This document shows positions 31,477 to 38,787 of a DNA stretch of 42,181 nt, piece after piece; position 1 is the stretch's first letter; the number at the start of each line of letters is the position of its first letter. Source of the DNA: Hymenobacteraceae bacterium (GTDB taxonomy: Bacteria; Bacteroidota; Bacteroidia; Cytophagales; Hymenobacteraceae). The notes under the pieces are model-generated. The model worked only from the letters and a program-made list of their open reading frames with translations. It ran no database searches and had not been told where the DNA came from. Both the position numbers and the translations under genes were made by a program. The stretch is from assembly GCA_022701825.1 (NCBI GenBank), contig JAKONR010000444.1, forward strand, positions 1 to 42,181, given 5' to 3'.

Positions 31477-31500
31477 TCTCATGTTTTGGGTAAGGACAAG

Positions 31501-31521
31501 GCTCAGTGAGCGCGGGGCTTT
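31501..31521. terminator. right half of the IS-split terminator, with TSD
   Basis: TSD GCTCAGTGAGCG (31501-31512) followed by CGGGGCTTTT. Joined to AAAAGCCCCA at 28824-28833, it restores a terminator of the recurrent family. The IS separates the two stem arms by 2.7 kb, so the terminator should no longer work. Confidence 0.85.
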
Positions 31522-31627
31522 TCGATTGCAAGCTTTAGGCTACTTATGAAGTGTTGAAAATACTCGCAATATTGTCGTAGATTTTAGCACAAGTAAATGT
31601 GATTCAATATTTTGTCTTATTGGATTG

Positions 31628-31635
31628 TAGTTTTG
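31628..31635 (+). promoter_or_regulatory. -7 element TAGTTTTG
   Basis: A perfect TAnnTTTG box ends 4 bp before the ATG at 31640, the same spacing as at the HTH gene 21678. A leaderless transcript is likely. Confidence 0.6.
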
Positions 31636-31639
31636 CGGT

Positions 31640-31981
31640 ATGGACGCACAACAAGAATTGGTGGCTCAACTGGTTGGCCTGATTAATCAGCTAGTTGATA
31701 TGCGAGTGGAGGAGATGCTAAAACCACTCAAGGCTGAATTGCAACTCGTTAAATCGCTGCAATCGGAGTGGGTGGACACGAAGGAAGCCCTCAAAATAAC
31801 CGGCATAAAAACGGCGCAGACGCTTAAGCGTGAACGAGAAAGGCCCGGCACGGTCGTGGTATTTAAAATGGAGGGGAAAATGTGCAGCACCCCGCGCTAT
31901 CTGCGCGCCTCGTTAATCGCCTACAACGAGAAAAAAACCCAACACCGCATTTCAGCCTACCCCTTGCCGACTAGCAAGTAG
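31640..31981 (+). CDS. putative HTH DNA-binding protein
   Basis: This 113-aa protein has an N-terminal amphipathic helix (about 5-45, coiled-coil-like). An excisionase/MerR-like part follows: EWVDTKEALKITGIKTAQTL, RERERPGTVVVFKMEGKM, then RYLRASLIAYNEK. Such small proteins control excision or early phage transcription. It is convergent with the gene at 32015. The domain call is tentative. Confidence 0.6.
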   Translation: MDAQQELVAQLVGLINQLVDMRVEEMLKPLKAELQLVKSLQSEWVDTKEALKITGIKTAQTLKRERERPGTVVVFKMEGKMCSTPRYLRASLIAYNEKKTQHRISAYPLPTSK

Positions 31982-32014
31982 TTGGTGTGGCAACGGCGGG
32001 CTTATAAACACGCG

Positions 32015-32572
32015 CTATTCCTTCTTGGCCTTGGCGTTGCTGGGCAGCTTCTCAGATGGCGTCCACAACGTATTGTCGGGGTCGGAGGGGAAGTAGCCCG
32101 AATAGTTGCGGTCGTTCGGGTCTTGCGGGTTGGTGGTGCGCGTCTCGGGCTGCGCGCCGATGCGCCAGCGGGCCGGGCTGCGGTACTGGTAGATGTATGG
32201 CTCGTAGCGGTCGAGCCGCCCCACGCCGGGAATGTAGGGCGCGGCCAACTCCTTGTTGCGCACGCCGAACATGATGTAGTCACGGTCGCCCCGGTATTTC
32301 TCTTGCAGCATCTTCACCTGCACCAAGCCTATCTGGCGCTTGCCCGCCCGCACGGCCAGCAACTCGCCCCGCACCATGCCAATGGCTGCCTCCAAATCCT
32401 GGCGGCTGCTCACGCGACCCTCGCGCTCTAAGTACTCGACCTCGCGCACGAATCGGTAGTCCATTTCCCACTGCGCCCTTTGGAAGACTTCTTTAGGAGT
32501 AACGGGGCGCAGGCGCTTGCCATAGGCAGAAATCACGGGCTGCTCCTCGGTCGGGAGATGGGTCTTAGTCAT
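32015..32572 (-). CDS. XRE-like putative DNA-binding protein
   Basis: A 185-aa protein. The central part (about 58-105) resembles an XRE-type HTH: SSRQDLEAAIGMVRGELLAV, RAGKRQIGLVQVKMLQEKY, then YIMFGVRN, where the last segment recalls the NYIFFG end of such domains. The C-terminal third is Pro/Asn-rich and disordered-looking (RTTNPQDPNDRNYSGYFPSD). It may be a phage regulator. The first 50 residues have no recognised domain. Confidence 0.55.
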   Translation of the reverse strand: MTKTHLPTEEQPVISAYGKRLRPVTPKEVFQRAQWEMDYRFVREVEYLEREGRVSSRQDLEAAIGMVRGELLAVRAGKRQIGLVQVKMLQEKYRGDRDYIMFGVRNKELAAPYIPGVGRLDRYEPYIYQYRSPARWRIGAQPETRTTNPQDPNDRNYSGYFPSDPDNTLWTPSEKLPSNAKAKKE

Positions 32573-32633
32573 AGCAGAATAGGTAATAAGCGAATTTAGG
32601 GCAAACTACGGGATTTTCGGGCTAATCACACCG

Positions 32634-33026
32634 CTACCACGCGAGCGGGTTAGTGATTACCCGCATTAGCCGCACCCGGCCAAATTCTGTGCAGCCGTCG
32701 CGCATTTCGCGCTCGTAGCGTCGGGTAGCAGCTAAGCCATCCAGGGTGGGGCGCAACGTTCTGCGCTTGCCCGCCTCGACCTGCACCAGCTTTAGCCGAA
32801 TGAGGGTGGCTATGTAGTAGCGTACAAGGGTGGGCGCGGCAATGCGAGCCTCGTGAATATCGGTCGAGCACACGCTAAACAGGGGGTCTTTTGCCCGAAA
32901 AGCGATGGCGGCGAGCACTGGAATGGCCCCCGAGGGGGTGCAATACTCGGCAGAGACTAGTCGCCGCGCCCTGGGTTCAACGGCGGAAGCAAGTAGCAGT
33001 AGTTCAGATATTTGGAGTTGTGGCAT
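32634..33026 (-). CDS. putative winged-helix protein
   Basis: This 130-aa protein from ATG 33026 begins MPQLQISELLLLASAVEPRA. Its centre has a helix-rich stretch ending in LVRYYIATLIRLKLVQVEAG and RTLRPTLDGLAATRRYERE, which looks like a winged-helix recognition helix followed by a wing. The frame extends to 33125 but that part is unlikely to be translated. It is possibly a replication or regulatory protein of the phage. Confidence 0.5.
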   Translation of the reverse strand: MPQLQISELLLLASAVEPRARRLVSAEYCTPSGAIPVLAAIAFRAKDPLFSVCSTDIHEARIAAPTLVRYYIATLIRLKLVQVEAGKRRTLRPTLDGLAATRRYEREMRDGCTEFGRVRLMRVITNPLAW

Positions 33027-33144
33027 TTGGGCGGTGTTTTGGCCTTTTGGGCTGATTTTAATAAGAAAGTAGGCGCAGGTGATTTGGAGGGAAAGCCGAA
33101 AAATGCTAGGTGCATCTTCACACACACGCAGAATATTTTTTAAT

Positions 33145-33263
33145 CGAATGAAAATTCAGCCGATTGCCTGGGAGGTCGAGTACATTTTAACTCGTCCTCT
33201 TGCTTGGGCCTGCCGCTGAATTTACACGGCTCAATTTTGCGCCGCCAAATGAATTTTCATTCG
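33145..33263. repeat. 14-bp inverted repeat, 91-bp spacer
   Basis: CGAATGAAAATTCA (33145-33158) and its exact reverse complement (33250-33263) flank the region between the winged-helix and VRR-NUC genes. The right arm ends 1 bp before the VRR-NUC stop. The role could be an operator pair or a long hairpin. Confidence 0.6.
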
Positions 33264-33264
33264 G

Positions 33265-33699
33265 CTAACTACCTAACGGCCAGCGATTGTAGTGGTGTGC
33301 GGGTAGTGATTCGCCCGCTTGTAGGGGCAAGTAGTCGGTTATCAGGGACTGGAAGGCTTCGAGGTTGTCGAGGACCACCACGCAGTACCCACGCTGGCGC
33401 ATGGCGGCGATGAACTCCTTTTGCTTGTCGGACAAGCGGCCGGTTGGGGTTTTCAGCTCGACGTAAAGCCCATGGTAAATGCCGCGCGGCTCGGGCAGGA
33501 AGGTATCGGCTACGCCCCTTTTTACGCCCGTGGCTTTTAGTCGAGCGGCGGTGATGGGGTCGCGCTTCTCCCCGTTCGGGATGGCGTGAAACCAGCGTTC
33601 TTGCTCGCGGTGGTGGCGGTTCAAGTGCATGAGGCAATTTTGCTGCAAGCGGGCCTCGGTTATTTGTTCGGGGGTTTGGGTTTCGGATTTGGGGAGCAT
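33265..33699 (-). CDS. VRR-NUC domain nuclease
   Basis: This 144-aa protein of the PD-(D/E)xK superfamily (VRR-NUC) cuts structured DNA such as branched replication intermediates. The core shows RWFHAIPNGEKRDPITAARL, GVKRGVADTFLPEP with the first Asp, and YVELKTPTGRLSDKQKEFI with the E-x-K pair. The C-terminal tail is extra. Stand-alone VRR-NUC proteins are common in phage replication modules, and here it lies 380 bp after the SF3 helicase gene. Confidence 0.85.
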   Translation of the reverse strand: MLPKSETQTPEQITEARLQQNCLMHLNRHHREQERWFHAIPNGEKRDPITAARLKATGVKRGVADTFLPEPRGIYHGLYVELKTPTGRLSDKQKEFIAAMRQRGYCVVVLDNLEAFQSLITDYLPLQAGESLPAHHYNRWPLGS

Positions 33700-33799
33700 G
33701 TCAGGGCAGTTAAAATGAGCTGCGCCTGGTTGGATAGCGGGTAGGGTGAGTATTTTGCTTGGTTTCGTGCAACGAAAAAGCGGATTCGGCCTAACGGCC
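33700..33799. other. spacer upstream of VRR-NUC gene
   Basis: No gene was seen. It should contain the VRR-NUC promoter, but no clean TAnnTTTG was found. Confidence 0.35.
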
Positions 33800-34075
33800 C
33801 GAACTGAACACGAGAATTTAAAAACCCTCGTGTTCAGGGCAAGAAATTATTTATCAGTTAGTTACGAGCCATTTTTGGTCCTCTTTTTTTCTCTTCCCCT
33901 CTAGGTGTCTAAATTTGTACTTTTCTTAGCTGCACTCGCGTAAAAATTAATAAAATACAAATAGTAGAAGCCAATAGGGGGACGAAAAAAAGAGGGCCAA
34001 AAATAGCTTTTAAAACCCTGTTTTACAGGAAATTAAACTGAACACGAGGGTTTTTAAATTCTCGTGTTCAGTTCG
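33800..34075. repeat. 276-bp nested palindrome
   Basis: Outer arms 33800-33837 and 34038-34075 are perfect 38-bp inverted copies, each also folding on itself (CTGAACACGAG / CTCGTGTTCAG, 11 bp). Inner arms 33868-33891 and 33984-34007 match 22/24. The gaps between outer and inner arms are exactly 30 bp on both sides, and the 92-bp centre is two weakly similar inverted halves. It begins 5 bp after the SF3 helicase stop. It could be a replication origin, a double terminator or a MITE-like insertion. Confidence 0.85.
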
Positions 34076-34079
34076 CTTT

Positions 34080-35966
34080 CTACTCCGTAGGCTCGCCCCA
34101 AGTGAAGTACATTTGGTGGTATCTCGTTGAGCGGCGGGTGGTAACGCGGCTGGCCTCGCAGCCCGCCTTTTTCATGTACTTGGAGAACTCGCGCTTATCC
34201 TTCGCGCCTATGCTTAGGCCATTATCCCGCTTGAATAGCTCGTGGGCGTCGTCCAGCCAGATGCAAAGCAAGCCATCGCCGGCTGTGTCTCTTTCGGCGC
34301 GGGCCGCTGCCTTCATGCTATCCAGGAACTCGGGGAATCCTTCATCTGTCTGCGCCAGGAACTCGCGGGCTTTGGTTTCGTCCAGCTCGACGCTTTCCAG
34401 CTTGCGGTTGTTGGCAAGGAAAAGCTGTACCCACCCGATAGCCAGGTTAATAAAGCGGTTCCACTCGGCCCCGTCCTCGTCCCAGGCTGACCCCCAAAAC
34501 GCCTTGCCCAAGTCCATTTCGGGCGTAAAGTCGGCGTTGTAGTAGTTATCGACTGCCAGCTTTATCATGCGCCCCTTGCTGCTCTGGTCTTTCGGCACAA
34601 TAACGTTGTTGGTGCTGATAACGATTTTGGGACTGCGCGAGAAGGGGATAACGAACTCGGGCTGGTTCTTCTTATTCACTGCCCAAGCTCCGGTAATGGT
34701 GGAAAACAGCGACTCAAACTTTAGGCTTTCCTTCCATTCATCGAAGCCAAAAACCTCCGTGTCCTGCTCTATTTTCTGCCACCGAAAATTGTCCTCAAAG
34801 CTGAACTGCCGCCCATCCTGTATGGCCGTCTTGCGTAGTTGCGACACGGCTATTGTTAACAGGGACTTGCCCGAACGGCCGTTATTTTGGCCCTCCCCAG
34901 CCACTTTATCCTCGTGGATAATGGCCTTGGTGTTGGTGTCCTCTTTGTAGTTGTGGATGAGGTAGCCCTGGGCGAGCTGCGCGGCACGTAGGCGGGCGGG
35001 GTCGTTGCCGAATATTTTGCCCATAAACGTGTGAAAATCACACTGTTCATAGGATTCTGCGCTCAGGGGCACGTAATCGTGGGGCTTAATGTGCGACTTC
35101 CAGACGAGGCCCGGCTGGGTGCCGTAGGGGTGTATTTCCTTCGTGGTGGCGGTAATTTCTACCCACCCGTTTTTCAAGAAAAGGAACGCCTTGGTGGCTG
35201 AGTCACGAATAAAGTCTGCGGCGACAGTGGGCAGGAAATCCAGCGTCTCCGCGTCGAACAGCCCCCGGTTCTTGTCCAGCACCAGGTTTAGTAGGTCGAT
35301 GCGGTCAATGCCGCTGAATCTTTCGGGCAGCGCCTCGACTTGCTGCTGAATGAAAAGCTTAATGTCGCGCCGCTCCGCCCGCTCAACAATGCCGTTCTGC
35401 ACGCGCACCAGCATTGGCTTGCTTTCGTCAAGAATCAACTGCCCGAACCCGCCGACCTCGTGAATATGCTGCAGGAAAAGGTGCTTATTAACCTCCAGCA
35501 CAATCGTACCCGGTTTGCGGCCCTCCTCCTTTTTCCACCATCCGGCAATCTCTACCTCTGGCTGCTCCATGAAATTTTTAATAGCCCTTTTTGCACCATC
35601 CAGCAGGTGCAAGCGGTTACCAACTATCATGTGGGCGATTTCCGCACGGGGCTTCCCTGCGGTGATTTGCGTGCGAATAAACAGCTTGTTCTCGTCACTG
35701 AGCTGAAAATCAGCCTCTTTATCGGGTTTCTTTTGGGTGTTGACGGCCCGCTTTTTGGCAAAAGCCACCGATGGGGCCACCATGTCAAACAGCTTTTTTG
35801 GGGCGGGGTTGGGCAGTGTCGGCGGCAGGTAATTGGGGCCGGGATTGTGGCGGGGCAGATGGCTAATATTGTCGGGCAGCGCAAGTGGGTTAGGCAGGGG
35901 CATGTGGGGCGTGGGTTGTGGCGTGGGGGAATGGGTGGCGGCGAGGTAGTCGGTCGTGACACTCAT
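34080..35966 (-). CDS. phage/plasmid replicative SF3 helicase (P4/D5-like)
   Basis: This 628-aa protein is an AAA+ superfamily 3 helicase like those that open phage and plasmid origins. Walker A is GEGQNNGRSGKS ending at Ser368. Walker B VFGFDEW has Asp409 and Glu410. A C-motif-like KIVISTNN follows. The N-terminal half holds a Pro-rich leader (about 12-45) and a region that in this family may be a primase, though no catalytic primase motif was seen. ATG 35966 overlaps the SF2 helicase stop by 4 bp (ATGA), so the pair is coupled. The nested palindrome begins directly after the stop. Confidence 0.88.
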   Translation of the reverse strand: MSVTTDYLAATHSPTPQPTPHMPLPNPLALPDNISHLPRHNPGPNYLPPTLPNPAPKKLFDMVAPSVAFAKKRAVNTQKKPDKEADFQLSDENKLFIRTQITAGKPRAEIAHMIVGNRLHLLDGAKRAIKNFMEQPEVEIAGWWKKEEGRKPGTIVLEVNKHLFLQHIHEVGGFGQLILDESKPMLVRVQNGIVERAERRDIKLFIQQQVEALPERFSGIDRIDLLNLVLDKNRGLFDAETLDFLPTVAADFIRDSATKAFLFLKNGWVEITATTKEIHPYGTQPGLVWKSHIKPHDYVPLSAESYEQCDFHTFMGKIFGNDPARLRAAQLAQGYLIHNYKEDTNTKAIIHEDKVAGEGQNNGRSGKSLLTIAVSQLRKTAIQDGRQFSFEDNFRWQKIEQDTEVFGFDEWKESLKFESLFSTITGAWAVNKKNQPEFVIPFSRSPKIVISTNNVIVPKDQSSKGRMIKLAVDNYYNADFTPEMDLGKAFWGSAWDEDGAEWNRFINLAIGWVQLFLANNRKLESVELDETKAREFLAQTDEGFPEFLDSMKAAARAERDTAGDGLLCIWLDDAHELFKRDNGLSIGAKDKREFSKYMKKAGCEASRVTTRRSTRYHQMYFTWGEPTE

Positions 35967-37570
35967 AGGCGCATCACTCCTTCCTGCTGATAGGCACCCC
36001 GGCGCTTTATCACCCCGGCAGCCCAACCGAACTTGTAGCCCGCCGCCTTCTCCACGCGCCGCAGTTGCTCGTCGCTGAGCCTGGCGGGCTTGTGGTAGTG
36101 GGCGCGGCAGTCGGCTGGCCAGAGGTCTATTTTCTTCGGCTTCTCAACCTTTGCCACTACTGGCGCAGCAGCCCCGTACTCAGTCTGCGCGAAATCCCCC
36201 GTTTTCAGGCGGTCCAGGATGGTCGGGTAAGCGTGGCCGCACTCCTCGCACGCTCTGGCCTGAGCCTGCGCGTAGAGGCCGCATTTCGGGCACTCTTTGA
36301 GGGTGCTAGCGTCCTTGGGTGCGTCCTTTTTCTTCTTGCTTTTCTTGGGGGCGTCGAGCGAGTAGGTGATGGGTTGCTCCCAATAGCCGTGCTCTTTGAG
36401 GTTCCCGCCCAGGTCGATTACCACAAAGCGCGGCTTGTCGCTCTCGGCAATGGCGGCCAGTCGGCCCTCGGTTGTTTCCTGCTCGAAGCCCGCCGTAGGG
36501 CGGCCCCCGCGCCCGACCATCTGGTGATACAGGGGCCGCGACTGCGTGGGGCGATTAAGTAGCACGCAGCCAATCCCTGGCAGGTCGTAGCCCTCCCCCA
36601 GCAGCGCCACGTTGCAAAGCACTTGGTACTTGCCAGCGGCGAAGGCGGCCAGGATGCGCTTGCGCTCGTCGGTGGGCGTATCCGCGTCGATGTGTGCGGC
36701 TGGTATGCCCTCCGCGTTAAACGCCTCAGCCGTGGCCTTGCTGTGCGGCACGTTCACGTTGAAGCAAATGGCCTTGTAGCCCCGGCCGTGCAGGCGGTAC
36801 TTCTCAACCACCTGGTCGTAAAGCTGCTTTTTGTTGTAGCGTTGGTACGTCTCCTCGGGGCTGTAATCGCCGCCTCGGGTGTGTAGGCCCGCGAGGTCAA
36901 CAAGTGCCGCGTAATAGAGCGGCCGAACCAAGTAGCCCAGGGCAATTAGGTCGCTCACGCTCACGCTTTGCAGCAACACCTCGAACACTTCGCCCAAGCC
37001 GGTGCCATCGGCGCGCTCGGGGGTCGCGGTCATGCCTACGATTTTTGCGGTCGGGAGGGGCGAAAAAGCCTGCTGGTACTGGTTGGCGGTGGCGTGGTGG
37101 GCCTCGTCAATAAAAATGTACGTGGGTGCGGGGTAGTTTCCAATGGTGCTCAGTCGCTTACAAAGCGTCTGCACCATCACCACCTGCACCTGCGCCTCGT
37201 AGTCGGGCTTGTGGCCTGCCGCAATCAGCCCCACGGTTAGCCCGGCTTGGCGGAAGCGGGCGGCGGCCTGCTCGGCCAGCTCGATGCGGTGAACGGCGAA
37301 CCAAACGGTATGACCCTTGGCAACCATGCGCATTGCCATTCCGGTTGCTACCGTCGTTTTGCCTGCGCCGGTTGGGAGGCAAAAGAGTATGCGGCTAAAG
37401 CGCACTGTGGCACGGGCTACCTCGTTTATAACGCGCTCTTGATAGGGCCGCTGCTTGATAGCGGGGGCACTGCCTAACTTATTTTTAGCAAGCCCTTGAT
37501 TATTGGGGTTTTCGTTGTAATTTTGGGTTGCGACCTCCAAAATATACGGGGCGGTAGATAGTTCTTCCAT
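35963..37570 (-). CDS. SF2 DEAD/DEAH-box helicase
   Basis: This 535-aa ATP-dependent helicase has PTGAGKT (66-72), DEAHH (155-159), MTATPER (180-186), and motif VI (YHQMVGRGGRP). The C-terminus has a zinc-ribbon CPKCGLY..CEECG. The family includes phage helicases that unwind DNA during replication or recombination. It is coupled to the SF3 helicase gene by a 4-bp overlap, and follows the excisionase-type HTH gene by 7 bp, so it is in the early operon. Confidence 0.92.
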   Translation of the reverse strand: MEELSTAPYILEVATQNYNENPNNQGLAKNKLGSAPAIKQRPYQERVINEVARATVRFSRILFCLPTGAGKTTVATGMAMRMVAKGHTVWFAVHRIELAEQAAARFRQAGLTVGLIAAGHKPDYEAQVQVVMVQTLCKRLSTIGNYPAPTYIFIDEAHHATANQYQQAFSPLPTAKIVGMTATPERADGTGLGEVFEVLLQSVSVSDLIALGYLVRPLYYAALVDLAGLHTRGGDYSPEETYQRYNKKQLYDQVVEKYRLHGRGYKAICFNVNVPHSKATAEAFNAEGIPAAHIDADTPTDERKRILAAFAAGKYQVLCNVALLGEGYDLPGIGCVLLNRPTQSRPLYHQMVGRGGRPTAGFEQETTEGRLAAIAESDKPRFVVIDLGGNLKEHGYWEQPITYSLDAPKKSKKKKDAPKDASTLKECPKCGLYAQAQARACEECGHAYPTILDRLKTGDFAQTEYGAAAPVVAKVEKPKKIDLWPADCRAHYHKPARLSDEQLRRVEKAAGYKFGWAAGVIKRRGAYQQEGVMRL

Positions 37571-37577
37571 AGGCTAT

Positions 37578-37979
37578 CTATCGCCCTTTTTGTTTTGCGC
37601 CGCCCCCACTCTTGGGGGTCGTGTATTTCAGTTGCCCATCGGCCCGCGTGTTGGCTGCTTTCCAGTCTAGGAGGTCGCCCACGGTGAAGTAAACGCGCCG
37701 CTGGCCCGCTACGCGATGGCCCTTTATCTCGTTCCGGGCAGCCAGCCGCAACAGGTGTCGCCGCGTAATGCCTATCAGGTCAGCACCTTCTTGGGCTGTT
37801 TTGCGCTCCTCGCGCTTTTTGCTTTCTGCCTGAGCAGCCATCGCCTCATCGAGCTTGCTCTGAAAGGTTTGGTCAATCGCTTCAAAAAGCAGTTGACGGG
37901 CAGATGCGTCGAAGGGGAATAGGACTGCTGCCAGGGTTCCTAGCGGGCCGCTTTGGTGCGGCAATTGAGGGTCGGCCAT
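37578..37979 (-). CDS. excisionase-type HTH protein
   Basis: This 133-aa protein from ATG 37979 has a C-terminal MerR/excisionase-like HTH (about 75-115): GADLIGITRRHLLRLAARNE, IKGHRVAGQRRVYFTVGDLL, then DWK. Before it is a charged coiled-coil-like segment (about 45-70). It is the first gene of the helicase operon, so it could be its regulator or the origin-binding/Xis protein. The frame opens at 38054 but the TAnnTTTG promoter lies inside that extension. Confidence 0.7.
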   Translation of the reverse strand: MADPQLPHQSGPLGTLAAVLFPFDASARQLLFEAIDQTFQSKLDEAMAAQAESKKREERKTAQEGADLIGITRRHLLRLAARNEIKGHRVAGQRRVYFTVGDLLDWKAANTRADGQLKYTTPKSGGGAKQKGR

Positions 37980-38004
37980 ACTGTTGGGGGTTGTGTGTGT
38001 ACCA

Positions 38005-38057
38005 AGTGTGGTAACAAAGGTACATAATAAATTTGAAATGTGGGTATTTACCACACA
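38005..38057 (-). promoter_or_regulatory. promoter and candidate operators of the replication operon
   Basis: A perfect -7 box TACCTTTG on the minus strand (38015-38022) lies 35 bp before the ATG at 37979. An inverted pair of GTGTGGTAA (38006-38014 and, reversed, 38048-38056) brackets it, one copy touching the -7 box. This geometry fits an operator pair for a repressor. Confidence 0.6.
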
Positions 38058-38711
38058 TTAGTAAGTATTGCCCAAATAGGCCATTGCCGCTTGTGGTAAT
38101 TTCCGGCGCGGGCGCTTCCAGGGCCAGGGGTCTATTCCGTCGCGCAGGTTGGTGGCCGCCTCAAGAACGCGCAGCCCTTCCGCGTCGGCGGCCATCACGC
38201 AGCGCAGAATGGCGAGCGCGTCGGCCTTGCTGTTGGCTTCGGCCAGCGGGTCGTCTAGCGCCTCCACTGCCCGCGCCCCGCCCGCAAACAGGGCTACCAG
38301 CAGCGCGCAGTCGTCCGAGAACGGCCCACCCTGGGCAATGAGTTTGTCGAGGTGTTCATATTGGTATGATGGATATTTGTACACCTGCCGCGCATCGGTC
38401 AGCTCCGCGCCGCGCATGGCCAGGGCCAGGGTCACGCGCTTCTCCAGAACGGGGCACGCCACGCTCATGCGGTCGCGTCGGAAATGTAGAACCGGCGACA
38501 GTATTTTGAGGGGCTTGCCATTTTCCAGTCGGTCAATGAGCTTGCCTACGGTGTGATGGTAGAAATGCGCCCCGTTAGTTGTTTCGTAGAGGCAGGTGCG
38601 CGCCGCCGAGGAGTAGGTGGGATGAATGAGCGCGGCGGCCGGGGCCAGCGCCGCTAGCCAGCGGTTGAGCACGGCCGCCAGGGGCGTAGTGGCGGGAATG
38701 GGTTGCAGCAT
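38058..38711 (-). CDS. hypothetical phage-region protein
   Basis: This 217-aa protein from ATG 38711 starts MLQPIPATTPLAAVLNRWLA. It has FHFRRD-like basic patches (SPVLHFRRDRMSVACPV) and Ala/Leu-rich helices. The long version to 38822 would overlap the giant gene's stop and a hairpin, so the inner ATG is preferred. It lies between the giant protein gene and the replication operon on the same strand. No family was recognised. Confidence 0.55.
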   Translation of the reverse strand: MLQPIPATTPLAAVLNRWLAALAPAAALIHPTYSSAARTCLYETTNGAHFYHHTVGKLIDRLENGKPLKILSPVLHFRRDRMSVACPVLEKRVTLALAMRGAELTDARQVYKYPSYQYEHLDKLIAQGGPFSDDCALLVALFAGGARAVEALDDPLAEANSKADALAILRCVMAADAEGLRVLEAATNLRDGIDPWPWKRPRRKLPQAAMAYLGNTY

Positions 38712-38750
38712 GGGCCTAATGAGGGAGTAATCCACGAGGGGAGGGATTGT

Positions 38751-38780
38751 GGAGGCCGCCACAATTTTGCGCCGGCCTCC
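38751..38780 (-). terminator. hairpin after the giant gene
   Basis: GGAGGCCG / CGGCCTCC stem, 8 bp after the giant protein's stop. There is no clear T tract, so the call is moderate. Confidence 0.5.
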
Positions 38781-38787
38781 TGGTTGG

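Larger units (their letters stand above)
28846..31500. mobile_element. IS4-family insertion element with passenger gene
   Basis: This 2655-bp element is bounded by perfect 16-bp terminal inverted repeats, CTTGTCCTTACCCAAA at 28846-28861 and its reverse complement at 31485-31500. A 12-bp target duplication is within the 9-13 bp range of IS4-family elements. Inside are an aspartyl-protease-like gene on the plus strand and an IS50-like transposase on the minus strand, ending at a shared terminator. Most IS50-group elements are about 1.5 kb, so the extra ~1.1 kb is a passenger. The identical TSD suggests a recent insertion. Confidence 0.88.

Noticed and set aside
28846-31500. Composite transposon with a second IS copy
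   Set aside because: Only one transposase and one pair of inverted ends exist; no internal end was found between the passenger and the transposase.
33800-34075. Telomere-resolution site of an N15-like linear plasmid-phage
   Set aside because: No protelomerase-like gene is visible, and the element has an integrase.
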